Source: Aneurinibacillus sp. REN35
GTDB lineage: Bacteria; Bacillota; Bacilli; Aneurinibacillales; Aneurinibacillaceae
Assembly (NCBI RefSeq): GCF_041379945.2
Contig: NZ_JBFTXJ020000004.1
Coordinates: 186,001-250,000, forward strand
Length of the DNA: 64,000 nucleotides
Direction: 5' to 3'
Made by a program: the position numbers and the translations under genes. The stretch's first letter is position 1; each line of letters begins with the position of its first letter. Below the pieces are notes generated by a model. It had not been told where the DNA came from and did no database searches. It saw only the letters and a list, made by a program, of their open reading frames with translations. This document shows, in pieces, positions 27,735 through 35,046 of the stretch.

Positions 27735-29087
27735 CTATTTGTTAGTTAATCTCTTCATCTGCTGAATGAATTGTGTCGTATAAATACCGGATTGGAACAC
27801 CTCATTATGCAATACTTCATCAAGCATAGGTAGGTTCGTCTTAATTCCTTCAATCACATAGGCTGCAACCGCTTCCTTCGCTCTGTCCATTGCCGCTTCA
27901 CGCGTCTCACCGCTTACGATGAGCTTGCCGATCATCGGATCATAAAAAGGAGTAATTGCCAAGCCGGATTCAACCGCATCATCGACACGAATACCTGTAC
28001 CCACAGGCTGCTCATAGCGCGAAATCGTACCAGGTGACGGCATGAATGTTACCGGGTCTTCCGCATAAATACGAAGTTCAATCGCATGCCCCCGCTGTTC
28101 TACATCCTCCTGGGCAAATGATAGCGCTTTCCCTTCAGCGATTGAGAGCTGCATCTCTACAAGGTCAAAGCCTGTTACCACTTCAGTGACAGGGTGTTCT
28201 ACCTGCAGACGCGTATTCATCTCCAAGAAGAAAAACTCCTTCTCTCCATCCATGATAAATTCGACCGTACCTACTCCTGTATATGCCACCGCTTGGGCCG
28301 CCTGTACCGCAGCCTCACAAATTCTCTTCCGTGTAGTCTGATCGAGAAACGGTGATGGGCTTTCCTCAATGACCTTCTGATGGCGGCGCTGTACAGAGCA
28401 TTCCCGCTCAAATAAATGTACAATCGTCCCGTGCTCATCTCCGGCAATCTGCACTTCAATATGGTGCGGACTGTCAATATATTTCTCAATAAACATATCA
28501 TCGTTGCCAAAATACGCTTTTGCACGTCCTTTAGCGGATTGAAACGCTTTTCTTACGTCTTCATCACTTTGGCATACCTGCATACCAATGCCGCCGCCAC
28601 CTGCGCTCGCTTTGAGCATAACGGGATAGCCGATTTCACCTGCAATGCGGCACGCTTCATCCGCATCCGGTATATTCCCATTATATCCAGGAACCACCGG
28701 CACGCCTGCCGCTATCATCTTGCTGCGGGCGCGGATTTTATCTCCCATATCCTCCATCACTTCTGGTTTTGGACCGATGAAAACAATGCCCTCTTCCGCA
28801 CAGCGTCTAGCAAAACGACCGTTCTCAGACAGCAGCCCGTATCCCGGATGAATGGCATCAGCTCCATGTTCTTTAGCAGCTGCAAGGATCGCTTCCATAT
28901 TCAAATAGCTTTGTGCAACCGGTGGCGGCCCAATAAGTTGTGCCACATCCGCTTCCCGCACAAAAGGCATGGAGGCATCCGCTTCCGAGTGGACGGCAAT
29001 CGTGCGGATTCCTTTCGCTTTGCATGTTCGTATGATTCGACGGGCGATTTCCCCCCGATTCGCAATAAGAACCGTGTTAATCTCCAT
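27735..29087 (-). CDS. Biotin carboxylase subunit (AccC-like, YngH type)
   Basis: ATP-grasp enzyme that carboxylates biotin on the carrier protein. The 450-residue protein has the N-terminal LIANRGEIARRIIRTC, the ATP-grasp glycine loop KASAGGGGIGMQV (about 160-172), the EMNTRLQVEHPVTE active-site block (about 287-300) and GHAIELRIYAEDP. It is the first gene of the operon. The ATG at 29087 follows GAGGGTG. The housekeeping accC for fatty-acid synthesis would be elsewhere; the catabolic neighbours argue for a degradation role. Confidence 0.95.
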   Translation of the reverse strand: MEINTVLIANRGEIARRIIRTCKAKGIRTIAVHSEADASMPFVREADVAQLIGPPPVAQSYLNMEAILAAAKEHGADAIHPGYGLLSENGRFARRCAEEGIVFIGPKPEVMEDMGDKIRARSKMIAAGVPVVPGYNGNIPDADEACRIAGEIGYPVMLKASAGGGGIGMQVCQSDEDVRKAFQSAKGRAKAYFGNDDMFIEKYIDSPHHIEVQIAGDEHGTIVHLFERECSVQRRHQKVIEESPSPFLDQTTRKRICEAAVQAAQAVAYTGVGTVEFIMDGEKEFFFLEMNTRLQVEHPVTEVVTGFDLVEMQLSIAEGKALSFAQEDVEQRGHAIELRIYAEDPVTFMPSPGTISRYEQPVGTGIRVDDAVESGLAITPFYDPMIGKLIVSGETREAAMDRAKEAVAAYVIEGIKTNLPMLDEVLHNEVFQSGIYTTQFIQQMKRLTNK

Positions 29088-29200
29088 TTGTTCACCCTCT
29101 CATGCGCAATATGTAAAAATAAGTCACTGTATGTTGTTTTCTACACACGTCTGCAAATCCCTTTTTACTTTCGAAATTTTTTTAATTCACCTGCACAAAA

Positions 29201-29246
29201 AAAGACAGAATAGATGGCATCCGCAATTCGCCTCTATTCTGTCTTT
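29201..29246 (-). terminator. Terminator of the RsfA-type gene
   Basis: A 13-bp stem AAAGACAGAATAG/CTATTCTGTCTTT with a 20-base loop, followed on the minus strand by further T residues, lies 12 bp after the gene at 29258. Confidence 0.8.
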
Positions 29247-29257
29247 GTACGATTGTC

Positions 29258-29929
29258 TTATCTAAAATCTACACGTTCAAGGTTGCCATTCGCATCCATT
29301 TTGAAACGATGCTTCATATCAACTTCTTCTTCGTTGCCGAGAAATGCCATCTTACGCGCGCGGTCCATAATTTGAATGAGCGCTTTATAATCGTCATTGA
29401 CGATTTGATAGTCCGATTTCATCAAAGAGAGTTCTTCTCTGAGGCTCTCATTCTCCGCACGCAGCACCTCTAGCTCCGCACGACTTTCTTCCGCCTCTCT
29501 CTCTAGCTGCTTGACACGCTTAAACGTATCCTTCTGCCCGCGCAAAAAGCGGATAACCGTATCAAGCGAAAGTTCTTCCTGCAATTCTCTCTCCCGCGAT
29601 GTACCGATAACCTCTTCTGTAATCTCAGAAGCTTGGTCTGCTAGACTTCTCTCCTCCACCAATGTAAGAGGAGCCGTACTTTTTAGCTTTCGCTTCGCTT
29701 TTTTCCGCTCCTGGCGGTGCGCCTTCGCAATCTGAATCGCATCCTCATACCGCTTACGCACCGCACTATTCCAACGAAAACCGCATGCTGCGGCTGTTCT
29801 GCTAAGCTTCTCGCCCACTTCTTCAAATGCGCATAATTGCGTGCTGCCTTCGCGAATGTGACGCAGCGTTACTTCGGCCAGCAACAGATCATCATCCGCC
29901 GACCATGCATCTTGGCGTGTAGCCGTCAT
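29258..29929 (-). CDS. RsfA family (YlbO-like) sporulation transcription factor
   Basis: A 223-residue DNA-binding protein with an N-terminal Myb/SANT-like domain (residues 8-65: AWSADDDLLLAEVTLRHIREG, TAAACGFRWNSAVRKRY), a basic linker and a long C-terminal coiled coil (about 140-200). RsfA proteins are sigma-F/sigma-G-era regulators of forespore genes. In B. subtilis the paralogue ylbO lies in this same neighbourhood upstream of bshC, so orthology to YlbO is likely. The ATG at 29929 follows GGAGGGA; the 23-codon upstream extension lacks a site. Confidence 0.88.
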   Translation of the reverse strand: MTATRQDAWSADDDLLLAEVTLRHIREGSTQLCAFEEVGEKLSRTAAACGFRWNSAVRKRYEDAIQIAKAHRQERKKAKRKLKSTAPLTLVEERSLADQASEITEEVIGTSRERELQEELSLDTVIRFLRGQKDTFKRVKQLEREAEESRAELEVLRAENESLREELSLMKSDYQIVNDDYKALIQIMDRARKMAFLGNEEEVDMKHRFKMDANGNLERVDFR

Positions 29930-30067
29930 ATTCGAATCCCTCCGTTTATTTCGCAATTGCCTTGTTACCACTATTTTTATGCACTTGCTAGATTTCATAG
30001 AATGATTTTCTAGTAAAATAGTATGTCCAACGGCTAAAAGATTTAAACGGAGAAATTAGAGGGTCGT

Positions 30068-30829
30068 CTATTTTTTCTGCAAAAACTTCTGAACCACGCC
30101 ATAGTGGGCATCAGAGCCCCAAAGCGAAGAGCACAAATCGATTTCTTCTTCAATGCAGACTTCTCGCGCAAGACCGGAATCAACCATTTTAGCCACTTTC
30201 ATATATGCTTCAATGCCAGCGAGCGGCTTATCTGCAATTTTAGCCGCAAATGCCATTACTTCACTGCGCAGCGTATCATGAGTATATACACGATCAATAA
30301 AACCGATCTCCTTACCTGATGCGGCATCGAACAGATCGCCCGTTAACAGCAGTGTAAGCGCATTGTTCGTACCAATCTTCTCCATCAAGCGCGTGCCGCT
30401 TCCCCAGCCGGTAATGATATGCATCCCAATCTGGACAAACCCCATCTTCGCTTGATCGCTCGCCATACGAAAACGACAAGCGGCTGCAAACTCACATCCG
30501 CCTCCGATCGCAGCTCCGTTAATCATTGCAATCGTCGGCTTCGGGTAGCGGTCGATCTTGCTAAGCAGGCGACCCACGCGCATAAGCATCGGGTAGGACT
30601 TATCCTTCGTACGTACAGACAGAAACTGATCTAGGTCTCCGCCGGATACGAATGCTTTATCTCCTGCTCCTGTAAAGACAATAACCTTTACACTTTCATC
30701 GGCTGCAAGCGTATCAAGGCATTCATCCAACTCTTCTACCATTTCAAAACTGATGGCATTCCGGACAGCCGGGCGGTTTAGTGTAATTACAGCGATTCCA
30801 TCCTGTTTGTCTACCAAAATCGTATTCAT
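30068..30829 (-). CDS. Enoyl-CoA hydratase/isomerase family protein
   Basis: A 253-residue crotonase-fold enzyme. The oxyanion-hole segments are present (AFVSGGDLDQF near 57-67; INGAAIGGGCEFAAACRFR near 104-122), but the usual catalytic glutamates of true hydratases are not obvious: IGMHIITGWGSG replaces the common LG-PGxGGT block. A 3-methylglutaconyl-CoA hydratase (YngF-like) is tempting, given the leucine-degradation operon next door, but this gene is separated from it by the rsfA-like gene. Start ATG at 30829 after GGAGAGAG. Another reaction of the crotonase family is possible. Confidence 0.82.
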   Translation of the reverse strand: MNTILVDKQDGIAVITLNRPAVRNAISFEMVEELDECLDTLAADESVKVIVFTGAGDKAFVSGGDLDQFLSVRTKDKSYPMLMRVGRLLSKIDRYPKPTIAMINGAAIGGGCEFAAACRFRMASDQAKMGFVQIGMHIITGWGSGTRLMEKIGTNNALTLLLTGDLFDAASGKEIGFIDRVYTHDTLRSEVMAFAAKIADKPLAGIEAYMKVAKMVDSGLAREVCIEEEIDLCSSLWGSDAHYGVVQKFLQKK

Positions 30830-30848
30830 GCTCTCTCTCCTCTATCGT

Positions 30849-31730
30849 TTATGTATTTGTCGTATATTCAGTCAGCCGGTTGAGCAGGCGATGAATCTCA
30901 TACTCGGCAAACTTCTTCTGCGCCCGTTCCATATCGATACACCATACGCAATCGTCAAGCAGGATGCCGCACTCCACTTCTTTTTTTATGGTGGCCAATT
31001 CACGAGATAGATGAAGCATATCAATTCCTTCTGTAATCTTCTTACGCAAGCTTGGAGATAGCTTATCTATATTGACTAGTAAGTTCTCAATCGTCTCGTA
31101 CTCGCTGATGAGCTTAATCGCCGTCTTCTCCCCAATGCCTTTAACACCCGGATAATTGTCGGATGCATCACCCATCAGTCCTTTGACGTCCACCATTTGA
31201 ATAGGGCTTAATCCCTTTTCCGCATGCAGAACATCGAGGGTATATACTTTATAATTGGAGAGCCCTTTTTTCATGATGGCGACATGGACATTCTCTTCGA
31301 TTAATTGCAGTGCATCATGATCGCCTGTAAGGATAATTACCTGCGCTTCTTTAGCAAAGACATGGCTTAGCGAACCGATCACATCATCCGCCTCATAGCC
31401 CGCAACACCTATATTCGGCACACCAAGAGATGCTACCATGTCCTTGACTAATTCAAACTGCGGCAGTAAATCATCCGGTGCCTCTCCCCGATTCGCTTTA
31501 TATGCGGGGAACTTCTCATTGCGAAACGTCTTCGCTCCCATATCCCAACAGCAGATGATATGGGTAGGGGCAAAAGTGCCGATCGCATCAAAAAAATATT
31601 GCATGAATCCATAAACCGCATTTGTCGGATAACCATTCTTCGCATACATCGGTCCACGATTCACCAGTGCATAGTAGCCGCGAAACAGCAGACTCATGCC
31701 GTCTACAAGCATAATTTTATGTGGTTGCAA
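30849..31730 (-). CDS. 5'-3' exonuclease (YpcP-like, Pol I small-fragment family)
   Basis: A 293-residue nuclease of the FEN/Pol I 5'-nuclease family that would trim RNA primers and flaps. It has the metal-binding N-terminus LVDGMSLLFRGYYAL, the arch-region acidic cluster GYEADDVIGSL and TGDHDALQL, and the helix-hairpin-helix VKGLMGDASDNYPGVKGIGEKTA. No polymerase domain follows. The TTG at 31730 is 6 bases after AGGAG; the ATG at 31736 overlaps that site, and the two differ by two residues. B. subtilis YpcP is the stand-alone counterpart. Confidence 0.93.
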   Translation of the reverse strand: MQPHKIMLVDGMSLLFRGYYALVNRGPMYAKNGYPTNAVYGFMQYFFDAIGTFAPTHIICCWDMGAKTFRNEKFPAYKANRGEAPDDLLPQFELVKDMVASLGVPNIGVAGYEADDVIGSLSHVFAKEAQVIILTGDHDALQLIEENVHVAIMKKGLSNYKVYTLDVLHAEKGLSPIQMVDVKGLMGDASDNYPGVKGIGEKTAIKLISEYETIENLLVNIDKLSPSLRKKITEGIDMLHLSRELATIKKEVECGILLDDCVWCIDMERAQKKFAEYEIHRLLNRLTEYTTNT

Positions 31731-31761
31731 CGTCATCTCCTCCAGCTCTTATTGTAGCATA

Positions 31762-31790
31762 AAAGGCCGACGGAAATTCCGTCGGCCTTT
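31762..31790. terminator. Bidirectional-looking hairpin between the exonuclease and Spx-like genes
   Basis: A near-perfect inverted repeat AAAGGCCGACGGAA/TTCCGTCGGCCTTT. It lies after the Spx-like gene (minus strand) and just before the exonuclease start, so it most likely terminates the former. Confidence 0.85.
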
Positions 31791-31813
31791 ACTCACAGTA
31801 GTTTGATGTAATA

Positions 31814-32173
31814 TTATGCTAGTAAATCTTGCATTGCACTGCGATTATAGCCAATAATCAGATTCTCCCCGTCAAAAATAATTGGACGGCGAAGTAATCT
31901 CGGCTCTTCGCTCACCATCTCCAATAGTTCAGAGACGCTCATATCTTCAATATCCTTATCTAGCTCTTTAAACTTACGGCTGCGTGTTGAGAGGATGTCG
32001 TCCGTTCCGTTGTTAGTCATTTTTATAATTTCTAACAATTCTTCAGATGAAGGAGGGTTTTTGAACAGATGGCGCTCATCATACTCGATGCCTTTTTCTT
32101 TTAAGAACGCTTTCGCTTTACGGCAAGAGGTGCAGCTTGGATAAGTATAGAATGTCAGATGGTGATCACTCAT
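31814..32173 (-). CDS. Spx/MgsR-family regulator (ArsC-like fold)
   Basis: A 119-residue thioredoxin-like ArsC-fold protein with the redox CTSC motif at residues 14-17 and the LLRRPII segment near 92-98 that binds RNA polymerase alpha in Spx. It is closer in opening (LTFYTYPSCTSCRKAK) and length to MgsR (YqgZ) of B. subtilis than to Spx itself. The adjacent plus-strand DUF2626 gene is the YqgY counterpart, which supports MgsR. MgsR controls part of the general stress response. Start ATG at 32173. An arsenate reductase role is unlikely given CxxC and the RPII tail. Confidence 0.85.
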   Translation of the reverse strand: MSDHHLTFYTYPSCTSCRKAKAFLKEKGIEYDERHLFKNPPSSEELLEIIKMTNNGTDDILSTRSRKFKELDKDIEDMSVSELLEMVSEEPRLLRRPIIFDGENLIIGYNRSAMQDLLA

Positions 32174-32334
32174 CCCCGGTCATCTCCTTGTCAACTAATC
32201 CCGCTAAGATTAATAACTAATATATAGCTTATAAAAAAACTAAAGTGAGATAAATTTAAAATCCCTATCTTCTAAATCAACTTAATTATATTATTGTGCT
32301 TTATTCTATGTCAATAGTGTTTACAAAAGTTTCA

Positions 32335-32363
32335 TTTACCCTTTCCTTTATTTGTACTATAAT
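32335..32363 (+). promoter_or_regulatory. Sigma-A promoter for the HTH regulator
   Basis: TTTACC at 32335-32340, a 17-base spacer and a perfect TATAAT at 32358-32363, 37 bp ahead of the GTG start at 32400. Confidence 0.8.
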
Positions 32364-32399
32364 TAACTCCAGATAGAAGAATTTTGAGGGGGACTACCA

Positions 32400-33104
32400 G
32401 TGGAAAATGAAACTTTAAAACTAACGAGCGTGCTCGCTGACCCGACCCGCTTTTCCATTTACCAATACATCGTGTCAAAACACAGCTCAGTTACCGTGCA
32501 GGAAATGGCCGAACAGTTCGATATTCATCCAAATGTCGCACGTCTTCACCTGACAAAACTTGAAGATGTGAATCTTCTAGATTCCACCTCTGAGAAAACA
32601 GGAAAAGGCGGTCGTCCCAGCCGTTTGTATTCATTATCCGACCAGGTTATCAGCCTTCAATTTCCGCCTCGGGATTATCAATTATTAGCTACTATCGCTA
32701 TTGAGACGCTTCTTTCTTTAGGCGATATGGGACAGAAAGCGCTTTACGATATGGGAAGAAGATTCGGGCATGAAGCGGCACGGCAGGCCATCGAAAGAGA
32801 ACGTACCGGCATCTCCGAGATGAAGCCGGAGGAAAAAATCAATTCGATCCACCGCTTGGTACTTGCGCAAGGGCTGAATCCAGAAATCGAACTTCTTGAT
32901 GAGCAAAATCTTCGCTTCCGTGTATATAACTGCACATTCAAAGAATCAGCAGTCAAAAATCCGGAAAGTATCTGCCGGATGCACCATGCACTGTTGCTTG
33001 GTATCTTCGAAACGTATTTTGGCGAAGACATCTCTTTAATTGAAGAGAACTCCATGCTTGCAGGATGCAAGTCATGCGACTATACGCTCTTGCGCTTATC
33101 TTGA
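32400..33104 (+). CDS. HTH transcriptional regulator with C-terminal cysteine cluster (SufR/COG2345-like)
   Basis: A 234-residue regulator with a winged helix-turn-helix (residues 8-78: VLADPTRFSIYQYIV, VTVQEMAEQFDIHPNVARLHL, GRPSRLYSL) and a C-terminal domain holding four cysteines (Cys178, 192, 223, 226). The last pair is in AGCKSC. The arrangement recalls SufR-type [Fe-S] regulators, though the spacing C-X13-C-X30-C-X2-C is not that of cyanobacterial SufR. It starts at the GTG at 32400, 7 bases after GAGGGGG, and is divergent from the Spx/MgsR-like gene. Targets are unknown; the Fe-S idea is inference. Confidence 0.8.
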   Translation: MENETLKLTSVLADPTRFSIYQYIVSKHSSVTVQEMAEQFDIHPNVARLHLTKLEDVNLLDSTSEKTGKGGRPSRLYSLSDQVISLQFPPRDYQLLATIAIETLLSLGDMGQKALYDMGRRFGHEAARQAIERERTGISEMKPEEKINSIHRLVLAQGLNPEIELLDEQNLRFRVYNCTFKESAVKNPESICRMHHALLLGIFETYFGEDISLIEENSMLAGCKSCDYTLLRLS

Positions 33105-33132
33105 TGTGTCATATATTGGACAAACCTAGACA

Positions 33133-33161
33133 TTTACAGTACTTGGCAGCTCTATTATAAT
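33133..33161 (+). promoter_or_regulatory. Sigma-A promoter for the DUF2626 gene
   Basis: TTTACA at 33133-33138, a 17-base spacer and TATAAT at 33156-33161, 54 bp ahead of the ATG at 33215. Confidence 0.8.
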
Positions 33162-33214
33162 AAGAATGATTGACACATTTATCTAATAACAGCAGTAAAA
33201 GGAGGGAATTAGAG

Positions 33215-33502
33215 ATGGCACGCATGTACCGCGTATTGGCATTTTTTTGCCTGGTTATTGCGCTAATGGGGTTATGGGGTGGACTTCAAAGCATGGCATT
33301 ATTATTCTTTGCTCAAACGGGCATGTTCCTCGCTTTAAGCTTTGTCGATCTCTCGGAAAGAACATACATGATGATTTTTATGACGTATCTGCTGTTGGCA
33401 TTTACTGGATTCATGTTTTATGCATTCTTCGGCGAGTATCCGACGAACCTAGACGGCGATCATGCAAGCGCAGTTGTAAACACAGTGTCCTCATATCTCT
33501 AA
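33215..33502 (+). CDS. DUF2626 family membrane protein (YqgY-like)
   Basis: A 95-residue protein with three hydrophobic segments (about 5-25, 28-45 and 52-70), an acidic DLSERTYMMIF loop and a hydrophilic C-terminus. The family DUF2626 is confined to Bacillales and has no known function. The ATG at 33215 stands after AAAGGAGGG; the upstream 15-codon extension is dismissed. B. subtilis yqgY lies next to yqgZ (mgsR), and the same adjacency holds here across the regulator gene. Confidence 0.85.
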   Translation: MARMYRVLAFFCLVIALMGLWGGLQSMALLFFAQTGMFLALSFVDLSERTYMMIFMTYLLLAFTGFMFYAFFGEYPTNLDGDHASAVVNTVSSYL

Positions 33503-33511
33503 TTACAAACA

Positions 33512-33539
33512 AAACGGAGCGGAATTTTCCGCTCCGTTT
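33512..33539. terminator. Shared terminator between DUF2626 (+) and MidA-type methyltransferase (-)
   Basis: A 13-bp stem AAACGGAGCGGAA/TTCCGCTCCGTTT followed by CTTTT on the plus strand; it sits between two convergent genes. Confidence 0.85.
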
Positions 33540-33546
33540 CTTTTAT

Positions 33547-34713
33547 TTACATAGATGGTTTCCAAGACTTGCAGCATGTCAGATCTGCATCTACCTGCTT
33601 GCCTTGGAGCAATACTTTAAATGTCCGTCCCATTCCTTCTGGCATGATGAGCTGACGAACGGCACGATTCCGCTTTGCAGACTCATTGCGGAACGGGTCT
33701 CCACCTTCATGCGGCACAAGATACTCCAATATACCTGCCTGCATCAAAAACTCCTGCTGCGTATAAAATCCGAGCAATGTAAGATCGATCTGATCTCCTA
33801 AATCCATAAGCGCCGAAAAATTAACATGGGAAGTGATATCCGTTTCACCGGGAGCCTCATATGGATTCTCGCTCATCTGATGATTCCGATAGCACAATAG
33901 TGTCCCTCGCTGCCTTGAAGGCGCATATAATGCATTGCGTTCATAGCCATAGTCGATGGTTAGTACATATCCTTCCTTCAGCCACTGCCCTGCCTCTCTC
34001 AACCACCTCAGACTGTTCAGATTCACCTCGGTCCGATATCCCTCAATCGGTGGAATGGACTCTTTTTTTATATACTCAGATAATCCCGGATCAGAGAGTG
34101 GACCTAAGCGCTCCACAAACGAAGCATGCGCCCCGTCAGTCTCGGACTCGGCTACATACACCTCCTGCCATCTCCCCTCCCAATATTCAATCAGGTGTAC
34201 AGGAAAGGCGTCTGGCAATTCATTAGAGAACAGCACACCGTACAGCTCGGGATATGCCTTCTTCGCTTCGTCAATGCTCTCATACCATTCAAGTTTGACA
34301 CTATCTTGAAACGAAGCAAGCACCGCCTGCTGTATGCTACGATGGTACTCACTAGCTTCAATCATGATGTATGTACAGGGAAGACCCAACTCCTCCAGCC
34401 ATCCTTTTTTCTGTAAACGGTGCAGAATCTGAGCGCCTAACTGCCCTGTACCGCCTCCCATCTCCACAAGCATAGGAGTGTGGTGAGATAGTTTGCCCAG
34501 CATCTCACACAATACGTCAGCTACTACTTCTCCATACACCGATCCAACGGAAGCGTTTGTGTAAAAATCCCCCTCTTTGCCGATTTTCTGCTTTTTTTGT
34601 TCGTAATATCCGCCTTCTTTTGCATACAGTGCATAGGCCATATAATCATGAAATGTAATTCTCTTTTGGGACGCTTCCCGAATCGCCTGTTGAATGGCGT
34701 AAGTGACATCCAC
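33547..34713 (-). CDS. SAM-dependent methyltransferase of the MidA/NDUFAF7 family
   Basis: A 388-residue class I methyltransferase. The signature runs FHDYMAYALYAKEGGYY and KIGKEGDFYTNASV, then the SAM loop LVEMGGGTGQLGAQIL and VLFSNELPDAFPVHLIEY. This is the COG1565 layout of NDUFAF7/MidA, an arginine-methylating complex I assembly factor in mitochondria; the bacterial substrate is unknown. The GTG at 34713 is 8 bases after AGAGGAAG; the longer frame to 34797 has no site and runs into the sRNA promoter region. Convergent with DUF2626. Confidence 0.85.
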   Translation of the reverse strand: MDVTYAIQQAIREASQKRITFHDYMAYALYAKEGGYYEQKKQKIGKEGDFYTNASVGSVYGEVVADVLCEMLGKLSHHTPMLVEMGGGTGQLGAQILHRLQKKGWLEELGLPCTYIMIEASEYHRSIQQAVLASFQDSVKLEWYESIDEAKKAYPELYGVLFSNELPDAFPVHLIEYWEGRWQEVYVAESETDGAHASFVERLGPLSDPGLSEYIKKESIPPIEGYRTEVNLNSLRWLREAGQWLKEGYVLTIDYGYERNALYAPSRQRGTLLCYRNHQMSENPYEAPGETDITSHVNFSALMDLGDQIDLTLLGFYTQQEFLMQAGILEYLVPHEGGDPFRNESAKRNRAVRQLIMPEGMGRTFKVLLQGKQVDADLTCCKSWKPSM

Positions 34714-34759
34714 ATTGCTTCTTCCTCTCTTTTTTCTCCATCTGCATCCCAGTATGGAT

Positions 34760-34787
34760 TGTTGAATGAAAAATTTTTTCTTTAACA
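34760..34787. promoter_or_regulatory. 28-bp imperfect palindrome ahead of the sRNA promoter
   Basis: TGTTGAATGAAAAA faces TTTTTTCTTTAACA with 11 of 14 positions symmetric. It ends three bases before the -35 box of the C-rich RNA at 34791. Position suits an activator or repressor; no protein is assigned. Confidence 0.4.
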
Positions 34788-34790
34788 CCA

Positions 34791-34819
34791 TTGACACAGT
34801 TAAAAGATAGATTTATTAT
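34791..34819 (+). promoter_or_regulatory. Consensus sigma-A promoter with no protein-coding gene downstream
   Basis: TTGACA at 34791-34796, exactly 17 bases, then TATTAT at 34814-34819. It points rightward into a stretch without an open reading frame and ends at a terminator near 34927. Confidence 0.78.
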
Positions 34820-34825
34820 GTAAGT

Positions 34826-34930
34826 AACATCCCATATGTAAAACCCAGGGGCATTGCCCCACCCTATTAGTTTAACTCTAATTCTAATCCTCCCCCTAAA
34901 CACCACCTTTACCCCAAGGTGGTGTTTTAC
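34826..34930 (+). ncRNA. Predicted C-rich small RNA (about 105 nt)
   Basis: Between the promoter at 34791-34819 and a 12-bp terminator stem lies a roughly 105-nt transcript with no credible reading frame. It has a small hairpin GGGGC-AUU-GCCCC (34848-34860) and then unpaired C-rich stretches: CCCACCCUAUU (34858-34868) and UCCUCCCCCU (34888-34897). These could pair with ribosome-binding sites, in the manner of the C-rich sRNAs FsrA and RsaE/RoxS. The 333-bp gap 34714-35046 holds nothing else convincing. Sequence identity to any known sRNA is not claimed. Confidence 0.65.
34898..34927 (+). terminator. Rightward intrinsic terminator of the C-rich RNA
   Basis: A perfect 12-bp stem AAACACCACCTT/AAGGTGGTGTTT with loop TACCCC, continuing TTTAC-TATTTT on the plus strand. 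The opposite strand lacks a T tract, so it is directed rightward. Confidence 0.82.
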
Positions 34931-35046
34931 TATTTTCTGATAGCTAACAAGGTACTACTATTCAGAAAAGGAGGCTGCATTTAATTTACACACAAACAAA
35001 GAAGCCGCCCACAGAAATTTTTTACGTACAGCAGCTACTAGCTCGA

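Noticed and set aside
34646-34906. Minus-strand 86-codon frame across the sRNA region
   Set aside because: Low-complexity composition, no start signal, and it conflicts with a consensus promoter and terminator on the other strand.
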